A DNA stretch of 64,000 nucleotides from Agreia sp. Leaf210 (GCF_001421485.1 NZ_LMKK01000002.1:529561-593560), one strand, 5' to 3'. Counted from the first letter of the stretch, positions 31,159-40,432 are shown. Program-made: numbers and translations. The notes: generated by a model not told the origin, from the letters alone.

Positions 31159-31440
31159 ATGACCCATGAGAAGCGCACCCACGGATTGTCGCCAGAAGAA
31201 GACCTCGAGAAGGACACCTCGTACAGCCCGTCGAGTGAGCGCGACGACGACGTGCTCGAGAACGAGTCGGTCACCGACAGCGACGGCGTCGACTCCGACA
31301 TGGACTCCTCGGAGATCCTCGTGCTGCCCGGTACCGGAGGCCCCGACGACGTAGGCGACATCGAGGTCGATCCCTCGGAGTTCAATCTGAGCGGCGACTC
31401 GATCCCGGGCCACCCGAAGCCCGCGTCACACCCGCACTAG
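31159..31440 (+). CDS. Small acidic hypothetical protein
   Basis: 93 residues, very rich in Asp, Glu and Ser, probably disordered: SPEEDLEKDTSYSPSSERDD, DSDGVDSDMDSSEILVLPGT. The Ser/Asp-rich stretches could be phosphorylation targets. No domain is recognised. The ATG at 31159 fits the leaderless pattern. A frame beginning at 31135 would start before the -10 element and is rejected. It stands alone between the SDR gene and the convergent nuclease/helicase gene; the 94 bp after it show nothing. Confidence 0.6.
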   Translation: MTHEKRTHGLSPEEDLEKDTSYSPSSERDDDVLENESVTDSDGVDSDMDSSEILVLPGTGGPDDVGDIEVDPSEFNLSGDSIPGHPKPASHPH

Positions 31441-31534
31441 GCGGCGACGCGCATCCGCGCCCGTTCGGCGCATCCGCTACCGGTCGTCCGGGGGCGGATG
31501 AACCGAACTGGCGCGGATACCCAGTACTCAGGCG

Positions 31535-34500
31535 TCAGGCCGGCGACACCAGGCGGATGAACGCGCTCAGCTGGGCGAGCGTCTGCTCGGTTCTCGGCAG
31601 GGCGTCGGTGAGGGTCGGTGAGTAGACCAGGTATGCCGCCCACTGCGCTCGGGAGATGGCGACGTTGAGCCGGTTGGCCATGAGCAGGAACTCGAGGCCC
31701 CTCGGCACATCATCGGCCGACGAGGCCGCGAGAGACACGATGGCCACCGCCGCCTCTCGACCCTGGAACTTGTCGACCGTTCCCACGGGAACGCTCTCGT
31801 AACCGGCCTCGGCGAGCCGCAGCCTGAGCAGCTCGACCTGCGCGTTGTAGGGCGCCACCACGATCACGTCGCGCTCCTCGAGCGGGCGAGCGACGCCGCC
31901 CGACCACCATTCGCGGCCGAGCACGGAGGCGACGATGTCGACCACGGCGTCGGCTTCCTCGGGAGACGAGGTCGACCGCTCGACGTGCCGGACCGCGACC
32001 GGATGCAGCCCCGGCTCGACTGCCTCGAGGCGCCTGTCTGATGCGTGCGAGACCAGCCTTCCCTCGTACGAGAGCTCGGACACCGGCGCGCAGACCGCGG
32101 GGTGCATGCGCCAGGAGGTGGCGAGGAAGTAGCCGAACTCGGGCGGCAGAACGTCATGGCCGGCGGACAGCCACCCGAGGGCCGACTCGTCGACGGGCTC
32201 GGGGTGCGTGCCCTGGCTCACCTGCGGCAGCTGCTGCGGATCGCCGAGCAACAGCAGTCGTGTGGCCGAGACCGCGGAGGCGATCGTCGACGCCAATGAG
32301 AATTGGCCGGCCTCGTCGACGACGAGCAGGTCGAGCGACTGCCGAGGGATGCGAGAGGCGTTGCTGAAATCCCAGGCCGTTCCGCCGACGACGTAGCCGC
32401 CCTCTCGGCCAGTGAATCCGGAGAAGGCCGTGGGAGAGAGCACGGTGAACTCGGGCTGCTCGTCGGCCGCCGAACCGGAGCCCGACGCGGAGGCCTTCTT
32501 GCCGACCAGTGCTCGGTCGACGCCCGCTCCGACGACGGCCCGCAGCATGTTCTCGACCGCCGCATGAGACTGGGCGACGACGCCGATCTTCCACCCGTGC
32601 TCGTGCACCAGCCGCGCGATCACATGCGACCCCGTGTAGGTCTTGCCCGTTCCCGGAGGGCCCTGCACCGCGAGGTACGAACGATCGAGCGTGAGCAGCG
32701 ACGCGACGAGGGCCGAGATCACGTCGCCCACACCGTCGCGTCCTGCCACCACGGGTGCGAGCGCGGCCCGCGGCGGCCTGCGACGCAGAACGTCGTAGGC
32801 CGGGTCTGCGAGAGGTTCGGGATGCGCGTCGAGAATTGCTCGGCCCCACTCGGCGATGGCGTCGACCTGAGTGCCGGGCGGCGGCGGCGTGCCCGGTGTA
32901 AGCGCGACGGGCAGTTCGTCGTAGTGCGACGCCTCTTTCTCGAGCACCTCGTCGACGACGATGGTGCCGTCGTCGAGCGTCTCGACCACCGTCACCCGAC
33001 TGTGGGCGGTTCGGGCACCGGGCTCGCGCCCCCTCAGTATCGGCGGATACGGGGCGTCGTAGAGAATGAACGGATTCTGCCCGGGCTTGATCGAGCTGCC
33101 CGGCGCGAGGACGCCTCGCAGACCCAGCCGCCGTCTGTCGCTGCGCTGCCTGCCCTCGCGGAACCAGTCGCGCAGCACAACGGCCTCGGTCACGACGAGC
33201 ACGTCGCGGGTGTCGGCCCACTCGTCTATCGGAGCGGTGAGCCGGGAGAAGTGCTGCCACCAGAACGACTTCTGCTCGCGCCGGTGGTAATCGATGGCGG
33301 CGGATGCGAGGGCCAGCGCCGTGTCGTCGGCGGTGCGTTCCGCGAGCGGTACCGCCGCAGACAGTGCCGCCAGCTCGAGGTAGACGGGGTCGGGCTCGCG
33401 CACCGGCAGATCGAAGTCGAGCCGGCCGCCGGCATCCGGAATCACGCCGGGCGGAAGGGAATCGCGCGGCACGGACGCCAAGCACGCGAGAAGCCAGTCG
33501 CGCAGGCGCAGCGTGCTGACGCAGTCGTAGGTGTTGTAGCGGGCGATGTCGTCTTGCACCTGTGCCGAGGCGACCGGGTCGCCCGCGGCGAGAAGCTCAC
33601 GCGAGCGCACGTACTCGGTGATGGAGTCTGCGGCGTTCGCCACCCCCGCCCGCTCGGCATCGCCCATGTAGAGCGGCTCGAGCTTTTTGAGCGAGTAGCT
33701 GCGCGTGCCGATGCGCATGCCCTGACGCACGATGGGATACAGGTCGACCAGCACGTTCTGACGCAGCAGGTCGTCGACCGCTTCTTCTCCGACTCCGTGC
33801 CGGGCCGCCAGCGTGAGCAGGTGGGTGCGTTCGTACGAGGCGTAGTGGTAGATGTGCATGAGCGGGTGTCGGGCGCGACGCTCGGCGACGTACTCGAGAA
33901 AGTCGATGAGCGCCTGCCGCTCCTCGGCCAGATCGTGCGCCCAGAACGCCACGAACGTCTCGTCGGGTTCGACGAGACCGAAGAGATAGTCGAGACCCCA
34001 GGCAGACCCCTCCTGATAGAGCGGGTCGCCCTCGAAGTCGAAGAAGATGTCTCCGGTATCGGGTGCCGGAATCGCGGCCAACGGGGCCGGGTCGGCGATC
34101 TGCCAGCTCAGCGCTTGCCCCGGAGCGGGCGGCTCGATCTGCATGCGTGCCTGGCCAGCGAGCGATTCGAGCGTGGCCTGCGCGAGGCCGGGAACGGGGC
34201 CTTCGGCCACCGCAAGCTGATCGATGCTCTGGATGCTTGCGGCCCGCAGGCGCGCCCGTTGCGTGAGCCGCATGCCGGCCACCTGCAGAACGTCGCGGGT
34301 GCGCTCGACCTGCTCGGCGCAGGCGGCGCAACGACCGCACGCGGTGTAGCGCGGATCGCCCCACTCCGTGGGCGCGGTGTCGGCCACGCGCTCGTCGATG
34401 AGCTGTTGCAGCCGGGCGCGGCGCCGACGGTAGACGGGCAGGATGTCGCGCAGTCGGTGCGAGGTCGTCTTGCCCGTGCCCAGAATGAGATGCACCGTCT

Positions 34501-35062
34501 CGCTCGTGGGGATGCCGTTCTGCTGCAGCTGATCGGCATAGGCGGCGAGCTGCAGCAGCGCGGTGATCTTGGCCTTGCGGGCGAGCTTGGTGTCGTAGAC
34601 CGCGTAGGCGGGGCCAGCACCGACCGCGTAGGCGGGGCCAGCACCGACCGCGTAGGCGGGGTCAGCACCGACCGCGTACGCGGGCTCCCCACCGACAGAA
34701 TCGTCGCGCACGAGAAAGTCTGAGTACCCGAGGAAGCGCCCATCGAAGAAGGCCCCCTGGAACACCACGGCGGCTCCGGAGCGCAGCGCCTCGAGCGTCT
34801 CGGCGGCGGCCACCTCGACCTGGTCGATCGCGGGCCGCTCGATCTCGACGACCCCTCCCGCCTCGCGCAACTGCTCGAGCGTCGCGAGCTCGTGCAGGTC
34901 TCCCAGGGTTGCGGTGCGACGCAACATGTCGTCTTCGGCCTCGACCACGGCATCGATGCGGCCGAGCTTGGCGTCGAGCTTGCGCATCAGAGCCCACTCG
35001 CACGCCGCCGCCGCAGTGAGATCGCTGGCCGAGTAGACCACCGTGTCATCGAGCAGGAACAT
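31535..35062 (-). CDS. TM0106-type RecB-like nuclease fused to SF1 DNA helicase
   Basis: 1175 residues. The N-terminal ~330 hold a RecB/PD-(D/E)xK nuclease: GYSDFLVRDD, YDTKLARKAK and QLAAYADQL, followed by a cysteine cluster CGRCAACAEQ that may bind iron-sulfur or zinc. Residues ~340-500 are an RNase H-like/DEDDy part (DIFFDFEGDPLYQEGSAWGL). The C-terminal ~400 form an SF1 helicase: LAVQGPPGTGKTYTG (Walker A), LLVVDEAGQFSL (Walker B) and GTVDKFQGREAAVAIVS plus NRLNVAISRA. An 8-residue unit (AYAVGAGP) repeats four times just before the catalytic DTK strand. The role is probably DNA repair or defence; no direct evidence. The MFS gene ends 6 bp upstream on the same strand. Confidence 0.88.
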   Translation of the reverse strand: MFLLDDTVVYSASDLTAAAACEWALMRKLDAKLGRIDAVVEAEDDMLRRTATLGDLHELATLEQLREAGGVVEIERPAIDQVEVAAAETLEALRSGAAVVFQGAFFDGRFLGYSDFLVRDDSVGGEPAYAVGADPAYAVGAGPAYAVGAGPAYAVYDTKLARKAKITALLQLAAYADQLQQNGIPTSETVHLILGTGKTTSHRLRDILPVYRRRRARLQQLIDERVADTAPTEWGDPRYTACGRCAACAEQVERTRDVLQVAGMRLTQRARLRAASIQSIDQLAVAEGPVPGLAQATLESLAGQARMQIEPPAPGQALSWQIADPAPLAAIPAPDTGDIFFDFEGDPLYQEGSAWGLDYLFGLVEPDETFVAFWAHDLAEERQALIDFLEYVAERRARHPLMHIYHYASYERTHLLTLAARHGVGEEAVDDLLRQNVLVDLYPIVRQGMRIGTRSYSLKKLEPLYMGDAERAGVANAADSITEYVRSRELLAAGDPVASAQVQDDIARYNTYDCVSTLRLRDWLLACLASVPRDSLPPGVIPDAGGRLDFDLPVREPDPVYLELAALSAAVPLAERTADDTALALASAAIDYHRREQKSFWWQHFSRLTAPIDEWADTRDVLVVTEAVVLRDWFREGRQRSDRRRLGLRGVLAPGSSIKPGQNPFILYDAPYPPILRGREPGARTAHSRVTVVETLDDGTIVVDEVLEKEASHYDELPVALTPGTPPPPGTQVDAIAEWGRAILDAHPEPLADPAYDVLRRRPPRAALAPVVAGRDGVGDVISALVASLLTLDRSYLAVQGPPGTGKTYTGSHVIARLVHEHGWKIGVVAQSHAAVENMLRAVVGAGVDRALVGKKASASGSGSAADEQPEFTVLSPTAFSGFTGREGGYVVGGTAWDFSNASRIPRQSLDLLVVDEAGQFSLASTIASAVSATRLLLLGDPQQLPQVSQGTHPEPVDESALGWLSAGHDVLPPEFGYFLATSWRMHPAVCAPVSELSYEGRLVSHASDRRLEAVEPGLHPVAVRHVERSTSSPEEADAVVDIVASVLGREWWSGGVARPLEERDVIVVAPYNAQVELLRLRLAEAGYESVPVGTVDKFQGREAAVAIVSLAASSADDVPRGLEFLLMANRLNVAISRAQWAAYLVYSPTLTDALPRTEQTLAQLSAFIRLVSPA
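34598..34693. repeat. 24-bp tandem repeat, four units, within RecB-like nuclease gene
   Basis: Units at 34598, 34622, 34646 and 34670; the first two are identical, the third differs by one base and the fourth is degenerate. The 24-bp period keeps the frame and encodes repeated PAYAVGAG/D octapeptides immediately before the catalytic YDTK strand. It is a likely variable-number site. Confidence 0.9.
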
Positions 35063-35068
35063 GGGAAC

Positions 35069-36388
35069 TCAGCTCTCTCGTCTGTCAGCCCTGACGTCGT
35101 CGACCCTCGCGTCGGCAGCCGCTGTGTCGTTCACGCTAGCGGGTGCCGCCGACACCGACGCGGGCATGCGGAACGAGTAGAGCGACGCCACCACGAAGAA
35201 CACCGCACCCACACCGAACGCCACCGGGAACGAGAAGGCGTCGACGAGCGCGCCGGCCGCGAGCGGCCCCACGATGGCCCCGATGTCGGAGCTCATCGAG
35301 AAGATCGCGATGCCGCGCCCGCCGCGGCGTCCGACGACATCGCCGACGGATGCCGCGGGTGCGATCCCGAGGAACGCCGAGACCACCCCGTAGAGGCTGA
35401 GAAGAACGGTGAGCGTGATGATGTCGCCCGTGAACGAGATGGCGACGGTGAGCACCGCAGCCGCCGCGAGGGACAGGATCAGCGCGGGCTTCCGGCCTGC
35501 TCGGTCGATGAACCGCGCCGCGGGGCCCAGCGCCAGCGTCTGGGCCACCGCCGCGATGGCGAACGCGATTCCCGTGAACGAGCTCGGACCCTTGATGACC
35601 TCGACGACGATCACGGGGATGAGCGCGCTGCGCACTCCGAAGGAGTTCCAGCCCTGGGCGAAGTTGGCCAGACACGCTGCGCGGAAACGGGCGTCGCGCA
35701 GCACGTCGCGAAGCGGAACCAACGGGTTCTCCGAACCCGCGGCATCCGCAACGCCCTCAGTCGCCTGGCCGTCGACGACCTTCGCGCGCGGTCGCAGCAG
35801 CACGAGCCCGACGATGCCCGCGACGGCGAGCGTGCCCGCGTAGAAGAAGAAGGGAGCGGTGAGCGAGATCGTGGCGAGGAGGCCGCCGATCGCGGGGCCG
35901 GTCATGCCGCCGATGAGGAAGCCGCCCTGGTAGAAGCCGACGGCGCGGGCGCGATGCGCCGCGCTCGTCGTTCCGAGCAGAAGAGTCATGGCCGCGACGG
36001 TGAACATGGCGGAGCCGATTCCGCCGACCCCGCGAAGAAGGAGGAGGTGCGGGTAGTCGGCGGCGATGCCCACGAGCCCGCTCGAGACCGCGACGATACC
36101 GATGCCGATAGCGAGCACGACCCGCTCGCCCATCAGATCGATGAGCTTGCCCACGAAGGGGCTGGCGACGAGGCGCATCAGGGCGAAGGCCGAGACGACG
36201 GCGCCGACCTCTGCGTAGCCCACGCCGAAGCTGCGCACGAAGACGGGCAGCACCGGCACGACCACGCCGAACCCGACCATCACGAAGAAGGCGATGAGTC
36301 CGAGAACGTAGACGTCGCGGGAGAGGCGCTCGCGAGGGGCGGCTGCAGCGCCCGATCGACGGCGAAAGAGAGCGAGGGGGCGTGGCAC
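35069..36388 (-). CDS. MFS transporter (drug-efflux type)
   Basis: 439 residues, twelve predicted helices. The N-terminal helix VLGLIAFFVMVGFGVVVPVL and the motif A loop GKLIDLMGERVVLAIG mark a major facilitator of the DHA1 group; GFYQGGFLIGGMTGPAIGGLLA is the motif C-like antiporter signature of helix 5. The C-terminus is polar. The substrate is unknown. TAGCCT lies six bases before the GTG at 36388, so it is probably leaderless. The nuclease/helicase gene follows 6 bp after its stop, making a two-gene operon. Confidence 0.87.
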   Translation of the reverse strand: MPRPLALFRRRSGAAAAPRERLSRDVYVLGLIAFFVMVGFGVVVPVLPVFVRSFGVGYAEVGAVVSAFALMRLVASPFVGKLIDLMGERVVLAIGIGIVAVSSGLVGIAADYPHLLLLRGVGGIGSAMFTVAAMTLLLGTTSAAHRARAVGFYQGGFLIGGMTGPAIGGLLATISLTAPFFFYAGTLAVAGIVGLVLLRPRAKVVDGQATEGVADAAGSENPLVPLRDVLRDARFRAACLANFAQGWNSFGVRSALIPVIVVEVIKGPSSFTGIAFAIAAVAQTLALGPAARFIDRAGRKPALILSLAAAAVLTVAISFTGDIITLTVLLSLYGVVSAFLGIAPAASVGDVVGRRGGRGIAIFSMSSDIGAIVGPLAAGALVDAFSFPVAFGVGAVFFVVASLYSFRMPASVSAAPASVNDTAAADARVDDVRADRRES

Positions 36389-36400
36389 TCGTCAAGGCTA
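36389..36400 (-). promoter_or_regulatory. -10 element of leaderless promoter, MFS gene
   Basis: TAGCCT (36400-36395, minus strand), six bases, then GTG at 36388. Confidence 0.45.
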
Positions 36401-36422
36401 CGGGCGTTTAGGCGCGGCCGGC

Positions 36423-36475
36423 CCCGTTCCGTGAGCCTGCCGAAGGGAACCGTCTCGCCAGGCTCGACGAACGGG
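36423..36475. repeat. GAGCCTG-type intergenic palindrome, copy B (degenerate)
   Basis: CCCGTTC (36423-36429) and GAACGGG (36469-36475) form the ends; GAGCCTG and CAGGCTC lie inside. Several bases differ from copies at 25752 and 43662. It sits between the two MFS genes, 4 bp after the stop of the upstream one. Confidence 0.6.
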
Positions 36476-36478
36476 CTC

Positions 36479-37720
36479 CTAGAGGGATTCGCCCACCGTG
36501 ATCGCTTCAGCCTCGACAAGAGGGCTCTCGTCGTGACCGTTGTCGACTCGGCTTAGAGCCTTTCGGCCGAGGAATGCCAGCAGCACGGCGGCGAAGACCG
36601 ATGCAGCACCCGCGTACATCGGAGCGCTGGGCGAGATCGCCGCGGCCAGCGCAGCCGCGCCGGGAGGGGCGAAGGCGCCACCCAGGAAGCGCACGGCGGA
36701 GTACGACGACGACGCCACCGAGCGCGGCAGATCGCTCGCCTCCATCACGCTCTCGGTCAGCACCGTGTTCACGATTCCGAGCATGAGACCGCCGATGACG
36801 ATGCACACGATGAGGCCTGTCTGCGAGTCGATGACCACGCCTCCCGCGATCAAGTCGAGCGCCAGAACCGTGAGCACGAGCTTGAGCACGCTGGTGCGCT
36901 TCATGCGCTTCGTGAGCAGCGGCGCCACGAACACCGAGGTAAAGGCCACCGAGAGACCCCACGCGAAGAAGGTGTAGCCGAGGCCCATCTCATCGAGGCC
37001 GAGCGGGTACGGGGTGTAGGCCAGCAGCACGAAGAAGCCGATGTTGTAGAACAGTGCGATGCCGGCGAGGTAACGGATGCCGGGCACCTTCATCGCGGTG
37101 AACGGCGCCGAGAGCTTCGTGGGTGTGCGCACGGCGGTCTTGTCCTCGCGCAGCAGCGTCACGATAGCGATGAAGCCGACCGCCATCAGCACGGCCGTAC
37201 CGAAGAAGGGGCCTCGCCAGCTGATCGTGCCGAGCGTTCCGCCGAGCAGAGGGCCGACCGCAATGCCCACACCGAGTGCGGCCTCGTACAGGGTGATCGC
37301 CGCCCCGCTTCCTCCACTTGCCGCGCCGACGATCGTCGACAGGGCGGTCGAGATGAAGAGTGCGTTTCCGAGCCCCCATCCGGCGCGGAACCCGATGACG
37401 CCCTCGACGCTGCCGGCCAGGCCCGCGAGCGCAGCGAACACGACGATGAGGGCGAGCCCGATGAGCAGTGTCTTCTTCGCACCGATGCGACTCGAGATCC
37501 AGCTCGTGATGAGCATGGCGAGTCCGGTGACCATGAGGTAGCTCGTGAACAGCAGCGAGGTCTCGGTGGGGCTGGCCTTCAGACTCTTCGCGATGGCGGG
37601 CAGGATCGGGTCGACGAGACCGATGCCCATGAACGCGATGACGCTGGCGAAGGCCACTGCCCAGACGGCGAGCGGCTGCTTGAGGATGGATCCGGTGTGG
37701 GGCGATGTAGAAGTTGGCAC
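36479..37720 (-). CDS. MFS transporter (multidrug-efflux type)
   Basis: 413 residues, twelve helices. Helix 1 is WAVAFASVIAFMGIGLVDPI, motif A is SRIGAKKTLLIG, and ALGVGIAVGPLLGGTLG is the motif C antiporter signature. The closest type by pattern is DHA1 drug efflux. The GTG start lies six bases after TATAGT, and a long AT-rich inverted repeat overlaps that -10, suggesting repression by a MarR- or TetR-type protein whose gene is not adjacent. The stop is followed by repeat copy B rather than directly by the next MFS gene. Confidence 0.87.
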   Translation of the reverse strand: MPTSTSPHTGSILKQPLAVWAVAFASVIAFMGIGLVDPILPAIAKSLKASPTETSLLFTSYLMVTGLAMLITSWISSRIGAKKTLLIGLALIVVFAALAGLAGSVEGVIGFRAGWGLGNALFISTALSTIVGAASGGSGAAITLYEAALGVGIAVGPLLGGTLGTISWRGPFFGTAVLMAVGFIAIVTLLREDKTAVRTPTKLSAPFTAMKVPGIRYLAGIALFYNIGFFVLLAYTPYPLGLDEMGLGYTFFAWGLSVAFTSVFVAPLLTKRMKRTSVLKLVLTVLALDLIAGGVVIDSQTGLIVCIVIGGLMLGIVNTVLTESVMEASDLPRSVASSSYSAVRFLGGAFAPPGAAALAAAISPSAPMYAGAASVFAAVLLAFLGRKALSRVDNGHDESPLVEAEAITVGESL

Positions 37721-37725
37721 TGATC

Positions 37726-37750
37726 AACTATATAGCCAAGGCATATAGTT
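37726..37750. promoter_or_regulatory. Operator-like inverted repeat over MFS promoter
   Basis: AACTATAT (37726-37733) and ATATAGTT (37743-37750) are perfect arms separated by nine bases. The -10 TATAGT (37732-37727, minus strand) lies inside one arm, six bases before the GTG at 37720. Binding here would block transcription of the MFS gene. Confidence 0.6.
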
Positions 37751-37805
37751 AGGTCCCGTTCTGCGAAACGTGGCTGGAACCTAGCCCGGGTACCCTGGAA
37801 CGACC

Positions 37806-39548
37806 ATGGAACTCGGCGTCTACGCAGTATTCGGCATCGCGGTCATCGTCGCGGTCGCGTACTTCTCGAAGCGCCTCGGAGTGGCTGCACCGATCATCCT
37901 GGTGATCGTCGGAGTCGCCATCTCCTTCCTGCCGGGCTTCCCCGAGCTGCACATCGAGGGCGAGCTCGTGCTCGACGTGGTGCTGCCACCGATCCTCTAC
38001 GCGGCGGCGATCAGCGTTCCCGTCGTCGATTTCAGACGCAACTTCAGCACCATCACGAGCCTCTCTGTGGTGCTGGTGATCGTCACCGCCTTCGGCACCG
38101 GCTTTCTGCTCTTCACGATGCTGCCCGACCTCAACCTCGCAGCGGCCATCGCGCTGGGCGCCATCATCAGCCCGCCCGACGCGGTCGCCGCGACATCCAT
38201 CGGCCGTCGTCTCGGGTTGCCGCCGCGCATCCTGACCGTGCTCGAGGGCGAAGGGCTCGTGAACGACGCCACCGCCCTCGTGCTTCTGCGCTCGGCCACG
38301 GCCGCGGCCGCGGGCGGGCTCCTCTCGCCGTGGGAGACGGTGGGCGACTTCCTGTTCGCCGTCTTCGTCGCCATCGTGATCGGGCTGCTCGCGGGCCTCA
38401 TCTCGGTGTTCGTACGCACGAAGCTGAACGACCCGGTTCTCGACACCGCGATCTCGATCGCCGTGCCGTTCCTAGCGTTCCTGCCCACCCAGGCGCTCGG
38501 CGCATCCGGTGTTCTCGCGGTGGTCGTGGCCGGCCTCTACACAGGGCATCACGCGCCATCGGCCTTCTCGGCGCAGGCGCGCATCAGTGACCGCATCAAC
38601 TGGCGCACGATCCAGTTCTTGCTCGAGAACGGCGTGTTCCTGCTGATCGGGCTCGAGATCCGCACGCTCATCAACGACGTCGAGAACCCCGAGGTCTTGA
38701 GCGTGATGGATGCCGTCGGACTCGGCCTCATCGCCGTCGTCGCCCTGACGCTGCTGCGCTTCCTCTGGATCGGCCCGCTCGTCTACATGCTGAAGAAGCG
38801 CGCTGAGCACGCCGAGAAGCTCACCTACAAGAATCTGCTCGCGCTCTACCACTATCGAAAGACCCCGCACCGAGGAGTCTGGACGGGTCGGCGGCGGCTG
38901 CGAGAGGAGCGGCTCTATCAGCGTCGACGCTCCGACCTCGAGCAGTTGCGTCGCGAGAGCATCGACTGGCGCGGCGGCATCGTGCTCAGCTGGTCGGGGA
39001 TGCGCGGCGTCGTCACCCTGGCCGCCGCGCAGTCGCTGCCCGCCGACATCCCCTATCGCTCGCAGCTGATCCTCATCGCGTTTACCGTCGCCGTCGTGAC
39101 GTTGATCGTGCAGGGCGGCACCCTGCCCTGGCTGATCCGCCTGCTCGGAATCCAGGGCGTCGACGAGGCCGAAGACCGCCGCGAGCTCGCCACCCTGCTC
39201 GACGAGATCAGCTTCGCCGGCCTCGCCGTGCTCGACGACCCGGCGGGTGCCATCGACGGGGCGAACGATGTCGACCCCGACGTGGTGGAACGCGTACGCC
39301 AGTCGTCGTTCCTCAGGGCCGAGGCGGCGTGGGAACGCTCGCACGAGGCGTCGCCCGCCTCGACGAGCGCCGACGAGACCCCGCACCGCGTGTACCGTCA
39401 GCTGCGGTTGGCCGTCGTGCTCGCCGAACGCGAACGGCTTCTGGATGCCCGCCGCCGGGGAGCCTACCCGTCACGGATTCTCGCGCAGGCCCAGGGCATG
39501 CTCGACATCGAGGAGACCCGGCTGCGACCGCGCACCGGCGATCACTGA
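37806..39548 (+). CDS. CPA1-family Na+/H+ antiporter (NhaP-like)
   Basis: 580 residues. About twelve helices in the first ~430, starting VYAVFGIAVIVAVAYFSKRL. The ion-binding region shows ALGAIISPPDAVAATSI, EGEGLVNDATALVLL (the ND motif of electroneutral CPA1 antiporters) and the later WSGMRGVVTLAAA. A ~50-residue basic cytoplasmic loop (RGVWTGRRRLREERLYQRRR) interrupts the membrane part, and the C-terminal ~120 are a soluble regulatory tail. It exchanges Na+ or K+ for protons in pH and salt homeostasis. TACCCT ends nine bases before the ATG, so the leader is very short. Confidence 0.9.
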   Translation: MELGVYAVFGIAVIVAVAYFSKRLGVAAPIILVIVGVAISFLPGFPELHIEGELVLDVVLPPILYAAAISVPVVDFRRNFSTITSLSVVLVIVTAFGTGFLLFTMLPDLNLAAAIALGAIISPPDAVAATSIGRRLGLPPRILTVLEGEGLVNDATALVLLRSATAAAAGGLLSPWETVGDFLFAVFVAIVIGLLAGLISVFVRTKLNDPVLDTAISIAVPFLAFLPTQALGASGVLAVVVAGLYTGHHAPSAFSAQARISDRINWRTIQFLLENGVFLLIGLEIRTLINDVENPEVLSVMDAVGLGLIAVVALTLLRFLWIGPLVYMLKKRAEHAEKLTYKNLLALYHYRKTPHRGVWTGRRRLREERLYQRRRSDLEQLRRESIDWRGGIVLSWSGMRGVVTLAAAQSLPADIPYRSQLILIAFTVAVVTLIVQGGTLPWLIRLLGIQGVDEAEDRRELATLLDEISFAGLAVLDDPAGAIDGANDVDPDVVERVRQSSFLRAEAAWERSHEASPASTSADETPHRVYRQLRLAVVLAERERLLDARRRGAYPSRILAQAQGMLDIEETRLRPRTGDH

Positions 39549-39567
39549 TCGCCGACGCGGCCGTCAC

Positions 39568-40248
39568 TCACCCCTCGAAGTCGGCCAGCACCGCCGCCGC
39601 GTCGTCGAAGACCCGCAGCGCACCGGCATCCATCAGCTCGCCCGACGAGATGCCGCCGGTGCGCACGCCGATCGAACTCAGGCTCGCCCGCGACGCCGCC
39701 TTCACGTCCCACACGGCGTCACCCACGAACAGCGCTTCGGATGCGTCGACGCCGGCCCGCTCGAGCGCCACGTTCACGATGTCGGGCTCGGGCTTCGCTG
39801 TGTCGACGTCGTCTGACGAGGTGGTCGCGTGCAGCGCATCGTTCACGTCGAGAACGTCGAGCAAAATCTCGAGCTCTTCCTTCGGCGCACTGGTCGCCAG
39901 CACCACCCGGATGCCCGCGCCGCTGAGCGCGCGGAGCAGCTCGACGGCGCCGGGGAGCGGGCGCAATCTATCTGTCGACGCTTGGTAGAGCCCAGAGTGC
40001 AGGTCTTTCGCGCGGTCACCGAGCTCGTCGACGGCGTCGCCGAGTAGCGTCTTGAGCAACTCGTCGCTGTCGAGACCGATCGAGCGGTGGATTCGCCAGG
40101 TGTCGACCGGGTGGCCGACCTTCTCGAAGGCCCGGGACCACGCATCCACGTGCAGGTAATTGCTGTCGACGAGAGTGCCGTCGATGTCGAAGAGCACGGC
40201 CTTGGGCGCGGGCGACCAGAGCTGCGCCCCGGGATCAGTCGGAGCCAT
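39568..40248 (-). CDS. HAD family hydrolase (phosphoglycolate-phosphatase-like)
   Basis: 226 residues. Motif I is AVLFDIDGTLVDSNYLH, motif II is VVLATSAPKEE, motif III has the Lys in DTAKPEPDIV, and motif IV is ALFVGDAVWDVKAA. The helical cap after motif I is of the C1 type, as in phosphoglycolate phosphatase and beta-phosphoglucomutase. The substrate is unknown. Its start overlaps the end of the upstream 65-residue gene by 14 bp, so the two are coupled. Confidence 0.88.
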   Translation of the reverse strand: MAPTDPGAQLWSPAPKAVLFDIDGTLVDSNYLHVDAWSRAFEKVGHPVDTWRIHRSIGLDSDELLKTLLGDAVDELGDRAKDLHSGLYQASTDRLRPLPGAVELLRALSGAGIRVVLATSAPKEELEILLDVLDVNDALHATTSSDDVDTAKPEPDIVNVALERAGVDASEALFVGDAVWDVKAASRASLSSIGVRTGGISSGELMDAGALRVFDDAAAVLADFEG

Positions 40249-40432
40249 ACAGCACCGTCAGGGCGTGCTCGATCGTGCCGAAGAGGCCGAGGTCGTTGTC
40301 GGCCGAGTCGTGCAGGCGCAGGCCCGTTCCCTCCGGGGTGAGGTGCCCCGCGATGTTGGGAGTGCCTGCGAAGGCCACCTCCCAGGGTGCGTCGTCGTGC
40401 TTGGTCACATCGAAGTGCTCGCTGAGCGCCAT
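40235..40432 (-). CDS. Small hypothetical protein upstream of HAD gene
   Basis: 65 residues from the ATG at 40432, which has GAGAGGA seven bases upstream. A longer frame to 40603 lacks a site and has a basic, unlike composition. The peptide is acidic and soluble (DAPWEVAFAGTPNIAGHLTP, HDSADNDLGLFGTIEHALTV). No family is recognised. The 14-bp overlap with the HAD phosphatase gene indicates a shared message. Confidence 0.6.
   Translation of the reverse strand: MALSEHFDVTKHDDAPWEVAFAGTPNIAGHLTPEGTGLRLHDSADNDLGLFGTIEHALTVLYGSD

Noticed and set aside
34598-34693. Possible CRISPR-like array
   Set aside because: The 24-bp units are contiguous with no spacers and code in frame inside a gene.
32303-34723. 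806-codon plus-strand frame opposite the nuclease/helicase
   Set aside because: Arg/Gly/Val/Glu-rich shadow; the minus-strand gene has clear helicase motifs.
31535-36388. MFS exporter plus nuclease/helicase as a two-gene defence system
   Set aside because: The 6-bp spacing shows co-transcription, but nothing else supports a joint defence role.
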